Assembly: GCA_964553045.1 (NCBI GenBank) | Contig: CAZKJG010000009.1 | Location: 1-64,000, forward strand | Direction of reading: 5' to 3' | From: JAWLEP01 sp964553045 | Lineage (GTDB): Bacteria > Fermentibacterota > Fermentibacteria > Fermentibacterales > JCC-6 | Length of the DNA: 64,000 nt | The notes under the pieces: generated by a model | Database searches by the model: none | Seen by the model: the letters and a program-made list of their open reading frames with translations, nothing else | What the model was told of the DNA's origin: nothing | Position numbers and translations under genes: made by a program | In this document: one piece after another, positions 15,472 through 24,052 of the stretch | Position numbering within the stretch: position 1 is the first letter of the stretch | Layout of the letters: the number at the start of each line of letters is the position of its first letter

Positions 15472-16815
15472 TTGGGAGCTGTATTGGGACGCGGGACGGT
15501 GCTCATTGCCGACCCGGACCGGAATAGGGTCAGGACCATGGGAGGAGTTGTCCGGAATCTGGGATACAAGACCCTCACCGAGACAACCGCCAGGTCGGCG
15601 CTGCGCAGGATCCACACCCGGGCCGTAAACGCCATAGCCCTTTCCGCAGAGCTGTCGGACATACACATGGACACCGTTCTCACCTCGCTTCGCAAGGCCA
15701 ATGTCAGCGCCGGGGCCTTCATATACGGCCGCGGTATCCCGGTGGAGGACGCGGTCCGCTGGATGAAGGCCGGCGCCGTGGACATCGTGCTGGAACCCGA
15801 AAGCGTCGAGAGCCTGAAGGAGGCGGTCGAGAGGACGTTCAGCTACTCCGCCCGGCCGGCGGTCACAGGGGAGAAGGCCGTGGACGGGGCCGGACGCGAC
15901 GAGGCCTTCCTCTACCGCAGCCGCATCATGGACTCGATCATGACGAAGGTCCGAAGGGTGGCTCCCCTCAAGACCACCGTCCTCATAACCGGAGAGAGCG
16001 GTACGGGAAAGGATGTCCTGGCCCGAAAAATCCACTCACTCAGCGGCAGGAAGGGCCCATACTTCGCCGTAAGCTGCGCCGCCATACCGGAGACCCTTCT
16101 GGAGGGCGAGCTGTTCGGACACGAGAAGGGGGCCTTCACCGGAGCCGACAGGCTGCGGGAGGGCCGCTTCGAAGCTGCCGAGGGCGGTACGCTGCTTCTG
16201 GACGAGATAGGTGAGATACCCCCTGCCACACAGGTCAAGCTGCTGCGGGCCATAGAGGAGGAGCAGGTCACCAGGCTGGGGGGCAACGTGCCGGTGCCCA
16301 CGGACGTCCGTCTCCTGGCGGCAACCAACGCGGACCTGAAGGCGCTGGTGGAGGAAGGTAGCTTCCGGCAGGACCTCTACTTCCGGCTGAAGGTGGTGGA
16401 GGTCGACCTTCCTCCCCTTCGCAACCGTCGCCAGGACATTCCGCTGCTGGCCATGTCCTTCCTTCGCCAGCTGGCCGACAAGCACGGCTTTCCCATGCCC
16501 CAGCTCACCCGGGAGGCCCTGGAGAAGCTGATCGGCTACAGCTGGCCGGGAAACGTCCGGCAGCTGAGGAACATGATAGAGAGCGTGCTGATAACCGCCG
16601 GCGACCGCATAGAGGAGGAGGACCTGCCCCCGGAGGTCGCCGGGGCCGCCTCGTCGGATGCGGGCACGCTGAGGCTCGACCTGCCCATCACCGCGGCGGA
16701 GGCCGAGGGACGACTGATAGAGAAGACGCTGGAGCTGGTGGACGGCAACCGCACCCGGGCGGCGGAGCTGCTGGGGATCGGACGGCGTACGCTTCAGCGC
16801 AAGCTCAAGCCCTGA
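15472..16815 (+). CDS. Sigma-54-dependent activator with a degenerate receiver domain
   Basis: NtrC-like enhancer-binding protein, 447 residues from a TTG start (AGGGAGG four bases upstream). An N-terminal receiver-like domain (about 8-124) is followed by an AAA+ domain with GESGTGKD (174-181), the sigma-54 contact loop GAFTGA (220-225) and a Walker B region LLLDEIGEIP, and then a Fis-type helix-turn-helix (AAELLGIGRRTLQRKLK) at the end. The receiver keeps the first acidic pair (D14, D16), but the phospho-acceptor Asp is replaced by Ser58 (IALSAELSD) and the conserved Lys by Glu108 (VLEPES). Control by phosphorylation is therefore unlikely; ligand or protein binding is a possible replacement. 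It diverges from hflK and converges with the carbamoyltransferase. Confidence 0.92.
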   Translation: MGAVLGRGTVLIADPDRNRVRTMGGVVRNLGYKTLTETTARSALRRIHTRAVNAIALSAELSDIHMDTVLTSLRKANVSAGAFIYGRGIPVEDAVRWMKAGAVDIVLEPESVESLKEAVERTFSYSARPAVTGEKAVDGAGRDEAFLYRSRIMDSIMTKVRRVAPLKTTVLITGESGTGKDVLARKIHSLSGRKGPYFAVSCAAIPETLLEGELFGHEKGAFTGADRLREGRFEAAEGGTLLLDEIGEIPPATQVKLLRAIEEEQVTRLGGNVPVPTDVRLLAATNADLKALVEEGSFRQDLYFRLKVVEVDLPPLRNRRQDIPLLAMSFLRQLADKHGFPMPQLTREALEKLIGYSWPGNVRQLRNMIESVLITAGDRIEEEDLPPEVAGAASSDAGTLRLDLPITAAEAEGRLIEKTLELVDGNRTRAAELLGIGRRTLQRKLKP

Positions 16816-16821
16816 CCGGGA

Positions 16822-18525
16822 TCAGTCCTTCGGCTTGACCACCAGGCAGGGGGGCATGGCCAGAGCGTCTATCCCCGTTCCGAAGAAGCACCTGATGGCG
16901 TCCAGGGGACTCTCCACTATGGGCTCTCCCCGGACGTTGAAGGAGGTGTTCATCAGCACCGGGACACCGGTGATCCTCCCGAACTCGGCCACCACGTCGT
17001 AATAGAAGGGGTTGTCCTCCCTGCGGATGGTCTGCACCCTGGCCGTACCGTCCACATGGGTAACAGCGGGGATCACGTCCCTCTTGGTCTCCGCCACCGG
17101 ATAGGTCTTTATCATGTAGGGTGAATCTGTGCAGCCGGCGAAGAACTCCCCGGCGTGCTCCCGCAGCACCACCGGCGCGAAGGGGCGGAACTCCTCGCGG
17201 TGCTTGACGTATCGGTTGACGATGTCCTTCATGTCCTCGCGGCGCGGGTCGGCCAGTATGGAGCGGGCGCCCAGGGCCCGGGGGCCGAACTCCATCCTGC
17301 CGGCGTAGACCGCCACTATGAGGCCTTCCGCCACCATCCGGGCCACCTTCCGCGGTAGCCCTTCGGGTCTGGTGAATGGTATCTTGGCGGTCTCCAGGGC
17401 CTGCCGTATCTCGCCTTCGGAATAGCCCGAGCCCAGGAACATGTTCGGCGGCGCCTGCACCGGCGGTTGCCCCTCCAGGCCGTGGTGTACGGCCACCGCC
17501 GCACCCAGAGAGGTGCCTGCGTCGTGGGAGGGGGGCAGGGGGTATACCTTTGCGAAGCCGGACTCCCTCTCCAGCAGACCGTTCATGACGCAGTTCAGCC
17601 CAACGCCTCCGGACACCAGAAGCCTGTCGCCGGCGGTACGCTCCCTGAGCCATCGGGCCAGCCCCAGACCCGTTTCCTCCAAAGCAGCCTGCGCCGAGCT
17701 GGCTATGTCCATGTGGCGCCGCTCTATCTCGCCGCCCCCGCCTCTCGGCGGGCCTATCTCCCTTCGGACCTCGGGGCCCATTCGGGCGCCCCAGACGCCC
17801 ATGTGTATGTCTGCCAGCGAGGTGTCCACCCGAATGCCGCCCTTGCCGTCGTGGCAGATTATCCTGCGGAACAGGTCGAGGTAGCGTGGGCGGCCGTAGC
17901 TGGAGAGTCCCATCACCTTGTACTCGTCGTTGTCCGGCCGGAAGCCCAGGTAGGCGGTCACGGCGCTGTAGAAGACGCCGGGGGAATTGGGGAAGCGGCT
18001 TCTGGAATGCACACCGATGCCCTCCGGGCCGACCTCGCCCAGCATGCTGGTGTCGCGCTCGCCCACACCGTCCATGGTCAGCACGGAGGCGGATTCCCAC
18101 CCGGAGCAGGCCAGGGCCGCCCAGACGTGCGCCCGATGATGCTCCACGAAATGGAAGCCGACGTGATCGCCCAGAGCCTCCAGGTGATCCCGTACCTTGG
18201 CCGGTATGCGCCGCATACGCAGCGCCCCGGCCAGCTGACCGGCCAGGAAGCGGAGTCCGCCGGGACGGAGCAGGTAGTGGCGGGAGTAGGCGAGGTTCTC
18301 CCTGAAGACGAGTCCGGGCAGCATGTAGTAGGCTACGTTATCGATGTCCGAGACCGAAAGCCCGGCCCGGCTCAGCACGAAGTCGATGGCCCGTCGGGGG
18401 TATCCGGAGTAGTGCTTTATCCTCTGAAAGCGCTCCTCCTCGGCGGCGGCCGCCACCTTCCCGTCCACCAGTAGCGCGGCGGATGAGTCGTGCTTGTAGC
18501 AGTTGAGCCCCAGGACTGCGGACAT
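16822..18525 (-). CDS. Carbamoyltransferase, NodU/CmcH family
   Basis: O-carbamoyltransferases of this family move a carbamoyl group from carbamoyl phosphate via carbamoyl-AMP to a hydroxyl of a sugar or antibiotic. The 567-residue product has the N-terminal kinase-like domain (LGLNCYKHDSSAAL, EHHRAHVWAAL, DGVGERDTS) and the C-terminal domain with GRMEFGPRALGARSILADP and NTSFNVRGEPIV. The start is the ATG in MSAVLGLN, with GAGAGG 6 bases before it; a TTG two codons upstream is possible. It is just 10 bases after a family 2 glycosyltransferase, so a carbamoylated surface glycan is a reasonable guess, but the acceptor is not known. Confidence 0.92.
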   Translation of the reverse strand: MSAVLGLNCYKHDSSAALLVDGKVAAAAEEERFQRIKHYSGYPRRAIDFVLSRAGLSVSDIDNVAYYMLPGLVFRENLAYSRHYLLRPGGLRFLAGQLAGALRMRRIPAKVRDHLEALGDHVGFHFVEHHRAHVWAALACSGWESASVLTMDGVGERDTSMLGEVGPEGIGVHSRSRFPNSPGVFYSAVTAYLGFRPDNDEYKVMGLSSYGRPRYLDLFRRIICHDGKGGIRVDTSLADIHMGVWGARMGPEVRREIGPPRGGGGEIERRHMDIASSAQAALEETGLGLARWLRERTAGDRLLVSGGVGLNCVMNGLLERESGFAKVYPLPPSHDAGTSLGAAVAVHHGLEGQPPVQAPPNMFLGSGYSEGEIRQALETAKIPFTRPEGLPRKVARMVAEGLIVAVYAGRMEFGPRALGARSILADPRREDMKDIVNRYVKHREEFRPFAPVVLREHAGEFFAGCTDSPYMIKTYPVAETKRDVIPAVTHVDGTARVQTIRREDNPFYYDVVAEFGRITGVPVLMNTSFNVRGEPIVESPLDAIRCFFGTGIDALAMPPCLVVKPKD

Positions 18526-18535
18526 CTTCAACCTC

Positions 18536-19459
18536 TCAGCTGTCGTCGCTCCCGGGGGACGCTCCCCAGACGAGCCGAAGGGCCCGCCGGCAGTATTCGG
18601 GCGTATAGCGCAGATCCCGGCGCAGGCCGGGAGACACGCTGCCCAGAAACAGCCTCCCCAGCTGCAGAGCCGTCATGGAAAGCCGGAAGGCCGCGATGCC
18701 CGTCCGGCCGCCGTGCTTGCGGAGGAATCGAAGCTTCGCGGGAATATACCGAAGGTAGGTCATCCGTCCATACTTCTGCCTTGCCGAGGCTCCCTCCAGA
18801 TGTACCACCTCGGCCCGGGGCTCGAACCGGACGCTCCAGCCGCTCTGGCGCATGCGGTACTGCAGCTCGGTCTCCTCGTGGTAGAAGAAGAAGTCGGTGT
18901 CGAAGCCTCCAGCCTCCCTGAAGGCCGCCATCCGTATGGCCATCACCGCGCCCACCAGCCAGTCCGTCTGCCGGGGAGTGTCGTGGGGCCGACGCTTGGC
19001 GCTGAGGCGCCCCAGCAGGGGCAGGTGCTCGCAAACCAGACGGCGAGCGAAGGGGAAGTCCCTCATCGAGGGCTGAAGGCCACCCCCGGGCCAGAGCAGT
19101 CTGGGCCCCACCAGGCCCGCGTTAGGGTGCTCATCGAGGGCCTCGAGCAGGCGGGCAAGGCTTCCGGGCAGGAACACGGTGTCGGTGTTGACCAGAACCA
19201 CATACTCCTCCGTCAACCGCCGCAACATCATGTTGGCGGCGCCGGAGAAGCCCAGGTTCTCCCGCCAGCGGACCACCTCCACCAGGCCCGTGTCCCCGTA
19301 GCGCTCCTCGACCCGGTCCTCGGAGCCGTCAGTGGAAGCGTTGTCGAAGAAAACCAGCCGGGAACCCGTTGACCGCAGCTGGGGCAGAAGGGAGTCCACC
19401 ATGTCCTCCACGAACTCCCGGCCGTTCCAGTTGATGGTAAGCACAACCGAATTCCGCAA
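18536..19459 (-). CDS. Glycosyltransferase family 2 (rhamnosyltransferase-like)
   Basis: The 307-residue product has a GT-A fold: VVLTINWNGREFVEDMVDSL at the start, FFDNASTDGS, and VLVNTDT for the metal/nucleotide site, then the GGFDTDFFFYHEETELQYRM region typical of rhamnosyl- or galactofuranosyl-type transferases such as WbbL. The donor is unknown. The start is TTG, which lies one base after the stop of the upstream M23 peptidase and has GGGGG 5 bases before it. It is coupled to the peptidase upstream and to the carbamoyltransferase downstream, suggesting an envelope-related operon. There are no predicted membrane helices beyond an amphipathic C-terminal region. Confidence 0.9.
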   Translation of the reverse strand: MRNSVVLTINWNGREFVEDMVDSLLPQLRSTGSRLVFFDNASTDGSEDRVEERYGDTGLVEVVRWRENLGFSGAANMMLRRLTEEYVVLVNTDTVFLPGSLARLLEALDEHPNAGLVGPRLLWPGGGLQPSMRDFPFARRLVCEHLPLLGRLSAKRRPHDTPRQTDWLVGAVMAIRMAAFREAGGFDTDFFFYHEETELQYRMRQSGWSVRFEPRAEVVHLEGASARQKYGRMTYLRYIPAKLRFLRKHGGRTGIAAFRLSMTALQLGRLFLGSVSPGLRRDLRYTPEYCRRALRLVWGASPGSDDS

Positions 19460-19460
19460 C

Positions 19461-20585
19461 TCAGCCCCCGTTTTCCATAATACGACCGCAGCGTTCCGTC
19501 AGGGCGGCGAAGCCCTCCATGTCACCGTCGGTCAGCCTGCGGCGGTGGTATCCGTGGAAAATGTAGGGATCCACCGGATAGCCGGAGGTGAGGTCGTTTA
19601 TCTGGTAGTGGAGGTGCGGAGCGTATGACCGACCGGTGTTGCCCACGTAACCCACCAGCCCTCCCGGCGTCACCGCCGCCCCCGGCCTGATCCCCTCGGC
19701 CAGCCGGTCGAGGTGGATGAAAACCTGGGAGTACCCGCCTCCTATGTCGACCTCCACGCAGTGCCCGTTGTAATCGGTGTTCCAGTCCGTACGCGAAACG
19801 GTGCCGCCAATGGTGCTGCGCACCGGAGTGCCCACCGGCGCCTTGAAGTCCACGCCCTGGTGGGCGTGTCCGGACCTGGGCTCTCCGAATATTCCGGTTA
19901 TCTCCTCGAAGGTGGACAGGGGCATGGCGTCCAGAAGGGCCGGGGCCTCCCTTCCATCGGGGTACCAGTAGGAGGGGTAGCTGTCGCCCGCCCTGAGGTA
20001 CCGATACACCGAGAAGGAACCATTGCCCGAGCCATCCACGGGAACGTACCGCAGGGCCACTACCCTGTTCTCGAAGTCACCGCCGGCGGAATCGGCGTAT
20101 ACAATGTACAGCGAATCCCCGGCGATCAGGTCCTCCCAGGGCCTTATGTCCCACCACATGCACCTGGAGCAGTGGGCGCCGAGAACTTCCGCCCCGACCT
20201 GAGGCGGGAGGCTGTCCGTTTGCAGGCGCCGGTTGAGAGAGGCGTAGAGCGACCCCCGTATCTCCAGCGCCATCGGTCTCCAGCCCGCGGGGGACGGGCC
20301 GGGCAGATCGACGGAATCCGTCACCGCGCTGTCCGCCGAAGAGCTGTCCACGAAGGCCGAATCCGGCGGAAGGTCTGCGGTCGCCGCTGTATCGGACTCC
20401 GTCTCGGGGATGGACAGACCGGCGGTATCGGCAAAGCTTTGACGTTGGGAGTCGGAAACCGCCATGTCCTCATAATCATCGGCTCTGATTACTATTTCGT
20501 CTTCCGATGGCTTTTTTCCACATGCCAGGCACAGCAGTGCCCCCGAGATCAGGCTGCATGCAGCCGCTATCGGAAATACCCTCAA
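19461..20585 (-). CDS. M23-family peptidase, probable lipoprotein
   Basis: Zn endopeptidase of the lysostaphin/LytM family that acts on peptidoglycan cross-links or regulates amidases. The 374-residue product begins with a hydrophobic signal ending in a lipobox-like CLAC (Cys22), followed by a long acidic Ser/Asp/Thr-rich linker (about residues 27-100). The C-terminal catalytic domain has HQGVD (His242, Asp246) and HLH (324-326), the classic zinc ligands. The start is TTG with GAGAGG about 7 bases upstream; the frame continues up into the opposite-strand regulator by chance. It diverges from the sigma-54 activator and is one base from the glycosyltransferase. Whether Cys22 is really lipidated is unproven. 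Confidence 0.88.
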   Translation of the reverse strand: MRVFPIAAACSLISGALLCLACGKKPSEDEIVIRADDYEDMAVSDSQRQSFADTAGLSIPETESDTAATADLPPDSAFVDSSSADSAVTDSVDLPGPSPAGWRPMALEIRGSLYASLNRRLQTDSLPPQVGAEVLGAHCSRCMWWDIRPWEDLIAGDSLYIVYADSAGGDFENRVVALRYVPVDGSGNGSFSVYRYLRAGDSYPSYWYPDGREAPALLDAMPLSTFEEITGIFGEPRSGHAHQGVDFKAPVGTPVRSTIGGTVSRTDWNTDYNGHCVEVDIGGGYSQVFIHLDRLAEGIRPGAAVTPGGLVGYVGNTGRSYAPHLHYQINDLTSGYPVDPYIFHGYHRRRLTDGDMEGFAALTERCGRIMENGG

Positions 20586-20642
20586 CAGGAGTCCTCTCGT
20601 CGAGATATTGACACCCACCGTTTCCTGGTTAGCTTCTCGAAT

Positions 20643-22007
20643 ATGGCCAAGCAGAGAAAGAGACGCTACAGGGTGCTGGTGGTGGATGACGACCCGCAGA
20701 TCCGTCGCCTGCTGGCGGAGGTGCTGCAGACCGAGGGCTACTCCTGCGAAACGGTCTGGGCGGCCAAGGAAGCCATACGGGTGCTGCGCCACCAGAGCTT
20801 CGACCTGCTGATCACCGACCTCAACCTCCCCGACAGGTCCGGCCTCGAACTGCTGGACATGGTCTCCAGCAGCCACCCTGGTCTGCCCGTCATCGTGATT
20901 ACCGGATACGCATCCATAGAGAGCACCAAGCAGGCCATGCGCCGGGGCGCGCTGGATTACATCCCGAAGCCGTTCTCCGGCCAGGCGGTGGTAAACGCCA
21001 TCGAGAAGGCCCTGCACTCGCCGGGCGCACCCAAAGGCGGGAAGTGGGACATCATCTACCGCAGCGGCACCATGGAGGAGGTCATGTCCATGGTGAAGAG
21101 GGTAAGTCAGTCCGACAGCACCGTGCTGGTCACCGGGGAGAGCGGGACCGGCAAGGAGCTGGTGGCCAGGGCCATCCACCGCATGAGCCGCAGGCGGTCG
21201 CAGCAGTTCGTCTCGGTAAACTCCGGCGCCCTTCCGGAAAACCTCCTGGAGAGCGAGCTCTTCGGGCACAAGAAGGGGGCCTTCACCGGCGCGGTCGCCA
21301 CCATTCTGGGGAGGTTCCAGGTTGCCGACGGCGGAACCCTGTTCCTGGACGAGGTGGGCAACATGAGCCCCGGAATGCAGGTGAAGCTGCTCCGGGCTCT
21401 GCAGGAGGGCGAGGTCTCGCCGGTGGGCGGCACGGAGGTGCAGCGGGTGGACGTAAGGCTGATCGCGGCGACCAACATGAACCTGGAGGCAGCCGTAGGG
21501 AAGGGCTATTTCCGCGAGGACCTCTTCTACCGTCTGAACGTGATAGAGATAAACCTCCCTCCTCTTCGACATCGGAGGGAAGACATAATGGTGCTGGCCC
21601 AGCACTTTCTGGAGATATACGGCTCCAAAAACCACGAAGGAAGGAGGATGGACATCTCCGGAGAGGCCTCGGCCTCCCTCCTCGCCTACTCCTGGCCGGG
21701 CAACGTCAGGGAGCTGGAGAACACCATCGAAAGGGCCTGCGTTCTGGCCCGGGGAAGCTCCATAAGGGTGGACGACCTCCCGGAGAGGGTGGTCTCCGAA
21801 ATGGAGGACCTCGACGAGACCCGAAGACCGGAGGGAGGGGTCAACCTGCCGATGGTTATGCAGAACCTCGAACGTTATTATATTGTTGATGCTTTGCGCA
21901 GACACGGCGGCGTCAAGGCCAGGGCGGCCCGTTCCCTGGGGCTTAAGAGGACCACCTTCCTGGCCAAGATGAAGAAGCTGGGTATTCCCGATTCCACGGG
22001 GAAGTGA
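20643..22007 (+). CDS. NtrC-family sigma-54-dependent response regulator
   Basis: A canonical 454-residue two-component activator: receiver domain with VLVVDDDPQI and phospho-acceptor Asp59 in LLITDLNLPDRSG, Lys in DYIPKPF; AAA+ domain with GESGTGKELVARAIH and the sigma-54 loop KGAFTGA, Walker B LFLDEVGNM; and a Fis-type DNA-binding end (KARAARSLGLKRTTFLAKMKK). The ATG (MAKQRKRRYR) has no convincing ribosome-binding site in the 57-base divergent gap. The next gene, another receiver protein, starts 3 bases after its stop, so both probably respond to the same unlinked kinase. No histidine kinase gene is present in the window. Confidence 0.95.
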   Translation: MAKQRKRRYRVLVVDDDPQIRRLLAEVLQTEGYSCETVWAAKEAIRVLRHQSFDLLITDLNLPDRSGLELLDMVSSSHPGLPVIVITGYASIESTKQAMRRGALDYIPKPFSGQAVVNAIEKALHSPGAPKGGKWDIIYRSGTMEEVMSMVKRVSQSDSTVLVTGESGTGKELVARAIHRMSRRRSQQFVSVNSGALPENLLESELFGHKKGAFTGAVATILGRFQVADGGTLFLDEVGNMSPGMQVKLLRALQEGEVSPVGGTEVQRVDVRLIAATNMNLEAAVGKGYFREDLFYRLNVIEINLPPLRHRREDIMVLAQHFLEIYGSKNHEGRRMDISGEASASLLAYSWPGNVRELENTIERACVLARGSSIRVDDLPERVVSEMEDLDETRRPEGGVNLPMVMQNLERYYIVDALRRHGGVKARAARSLGLKRTTFLAKMKKLGIPDSTGK

Positions 22008-22010
22008 ACA

Positions 22011-23987
22011 GTGGCCAACAGCATCAACAGCGTACTGGTGGTAGACGACGACGAGAACATCCGCAGGATCTGCCGAGAGCTTCTGCAGACCAGTGGCTTC
22101 GATGTCTACGAGGCATCGGACGGCCTGAAGGCCGAGGCGCTTCTGGATACCCATTCATTCAGCATTGTCCTCAGCGACATCATCATGCCCGGCACCGGCG
22201 GCCTCGAGCTCCTGAAGCGCATCAGGGAGAACCACCCCGACACACAGGTGATACTGTTCACCGGCCACGGCTCCATAGACCTGGCCAAGGACGCCATACG
22301 CCGGGGCGCCTTCGACTTCGTCACCAAGCCCTTCGGCATGGAGGAGCTGCTGAAGACCGTGGAGCGGGCCAGGGAGTCCAGGAACAGGCTCGTCTCCCGT
22401 CTTCCCCACCCGGCGCTGGACGAGCTGCGCCACATGACAGAGGCCCTGGACGTGAGCGGCTTTTCGCCGCACGAGTACCTCCTGTCGTTCGCCGATTCGA
22501 TCAAGAGGAGCTTTCGGGCAGACGCAGTGCGGGTGTACATCGCCGGCGGAGAAGGGCGCATGGAGCTGGAGGTCTCCAGCGGGCGGGAGGAGCTTATCAA
22601 CGAGGAAGACTGGCAGGAGGCCCTGGAGGCCTGCATCTCCGGTGATGACGGGGGCTTTCTGAGCCCGGAGGAACAGGCCGGCGAGCCGCTTCCCAGCAGG
22701 AGAAAGGCCCACATGATCGCCCACCGCCTTCGCGGAGGCGACGGCCCGCTGGGGGTCTGCATCGGCGCCCGGGCCGAGGTGCCCGACCCCTTCACCGGCA
22801 GGGACCTCAAGACCCTGTCGCTCTTCTGCGCCCAGGCCGGCAACCAGATCCAGAGCTTCAACCTTGCCGAGGGACTCCGTCGCAATACGCGCCAGCTGCA
22901 GACCATCAACAGGATAGTCAGCCGCTTCTCATCCACACTGGATACGGACAACGTGCTGAGCTATATCGGCAGTGGCTTCGGCCAGCTGGTGGACTACGAC
23001 CTGCTGGGGGTGATAATAAGGGAGACCAAGTCCAGCCCCCTCGCGTACTTCCGGCTGCGTGCCGACCTCCCCGACTCCGTCTTCCTCTACGGCCCGCTGA
23101 GGGAAGCGCTGCTGGAGGACGTCTCCGTCGAGCTGCTGGACCAGTCGCTGCAGGTGCGCGTCGTGGAGACCTTCTCTCCCACCAGCGACGGCGGCATCGA
23201 AACCGACAGCCTGAAGGCCATCAGGAAGATTCAGCTCAGCGAGTTCAGCAGCCTCAACGGGCTGCTCTTCTTCGCCTCCTGGAGGGATGAGTCCGTCGCC
23301 AGCTTCCAGTCGAGATACCTGCCCCTGCTGGCCAGGCAGGCGATCGGCGCCCTCAGCAACGCCCGGTTCCACGAGAGGGGCGAACGCAACTACATCCAGA
23401 CCATCGGTGCGCTGGCCAGCGCGGTGGACGCCAAGGACCCCTACACGCACAACCATTCCACCAACGTGACCGCGTACTCGCTCTCCCTGTCGGACTACCT
23501 GGGCATGGGGGAATCGGACCAGTCCAGCATCAGGAACGCCGCCATGCTGCACGACATAGGCAAGATCGGGGTTCCGGACTCCATTCTCAACAAGCCGGGC
23601 TCCCTGAGCAGCGAGGAGATCGAGGTAATGAGGCGCCATCCCGAGCTGGGCTACCGGATTCTCAAGCCCGTGCAGGCCTTCAGCGGACTGCTTGAGGCCG
23701 TAAGGTACCATCACGAGCGCTACGACGGAGGTGGGTACCCCGAAGGCCTGAAAGGAAGGAGAATCCCCCTGATGGCCCGGATACTGTCGGTGGCGGACGC
23801 TTTCGACGCCATGTACTCGGACCGGGTGTACAGGCCGTCGCCGGGCCTGGACTACGCCAAGTCGGAGTTGCGGGAGAACGCGGGCGGGCAGTTCGACCCC
23901 GCCCTTGCCTACGCCTTCCTGGAGGTCCTGTCCGAGAGGTCGCCCATGGACATACTGGCCGCCTACTCCAACGGCATCTCGGGTTAG
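22011..23987 (+). CDS. Receiver-GAF-HD-GYP protein, likely c-di-GMP phosphodiesterase
   Basis: A 658-residue signalling protein. The receiver (1-125) has Asp56 in IVLSDIIMP and Lys in VTKPFG. The middle (about 140-460) contains two GAF-like regions with FADSIKRSFRADAVRVYI and FGQLVDYDLLGVII. The C-terminal HD-GYP domain has the HD pair (His514, Asp515) in MLHDIGKIGVPD and HHERYDGGGYPEGL (about 567-580), as in active c-di-GMP hydrolases. The start is GTG, with GGGGA about 10 bases upstream, only 3 bases after the sigma-54 activator. Pairing suggests one phosphorelay controlling both transcription and c-di-GMP; that is inference. Confidence 0.93.
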   Translation: MANSINSVLVVDDDENIRRICRELLQTSGFDVYEASDGLKAEALLDTHSFSIVLSDIIMPGTGGLELLKRIRENHPDTQVILFTGHGSIDLAKDAIRRGAFDFVTKPFGMEELLKTVERARESRNRLVSRLPHPALDELRHMTEALDVSGFSPHEYLLSFADSIKRSFRADAVRVYIAGGEGRMELEVSSGREELINEEDWQEALEACISGDDGGFLSPEEQAGEPLPSRRKAHMIAHRLRGGDGPLGVCIGARAEVPDPFTGRDLKTLSLFCAQAGNQIQSFNLAEGLRRNTRQLQTINRIVSRFSSTLDTDNVLSYIGSGFGQLVDYDLLGVIIRETKSSPLAYFRLRADLPDSVFLYGPLREALLEDVSVELLDQSLQVRVVETFSPTSDGGIETDSLKAIRKIQLSEFSSLNGLLFFASWRDESVASFQSRYLPLLARQAIGALSNARFHERGERNYIQTIGALASAVDAKDPYTHNHSTNVTAYSLSLSDYLGMGESDQSSIRNAAMLHDIGKIGVPDSILNKPGSLSSEEIEVMRRHPELGYRILKPVQAFSGLLEAVRYHHERYDGGGYPEGLKGRRIPLMARILSVADAFDAMYSDRVYRPSPGLDYAKSELRENAGGQFDPALAYAFLEVLSERSPMDILAAYSNGISG

Positions 23988-24052
23988 CCCGCCGGCGGGA
24001 GCATGAATTGTATGCAAGAGGCGTGCGCAAGCACACTGACGGGAGGTCGCCA

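Noticed and set aside
20586..22154. Upstream half of a long minus-strand frame joined to the M23 peptidase
   Set aside because: It is antisense to the sigma-54 activator and the following receiver gene; the peptidase has its own TTG start with a ribosome-binding site.
23988..24052. Terminator CCCGCCGGCGGG before enolase
   Set aside because: Too short a stem with no T-run to call with confidence; only mentioned under enolase.
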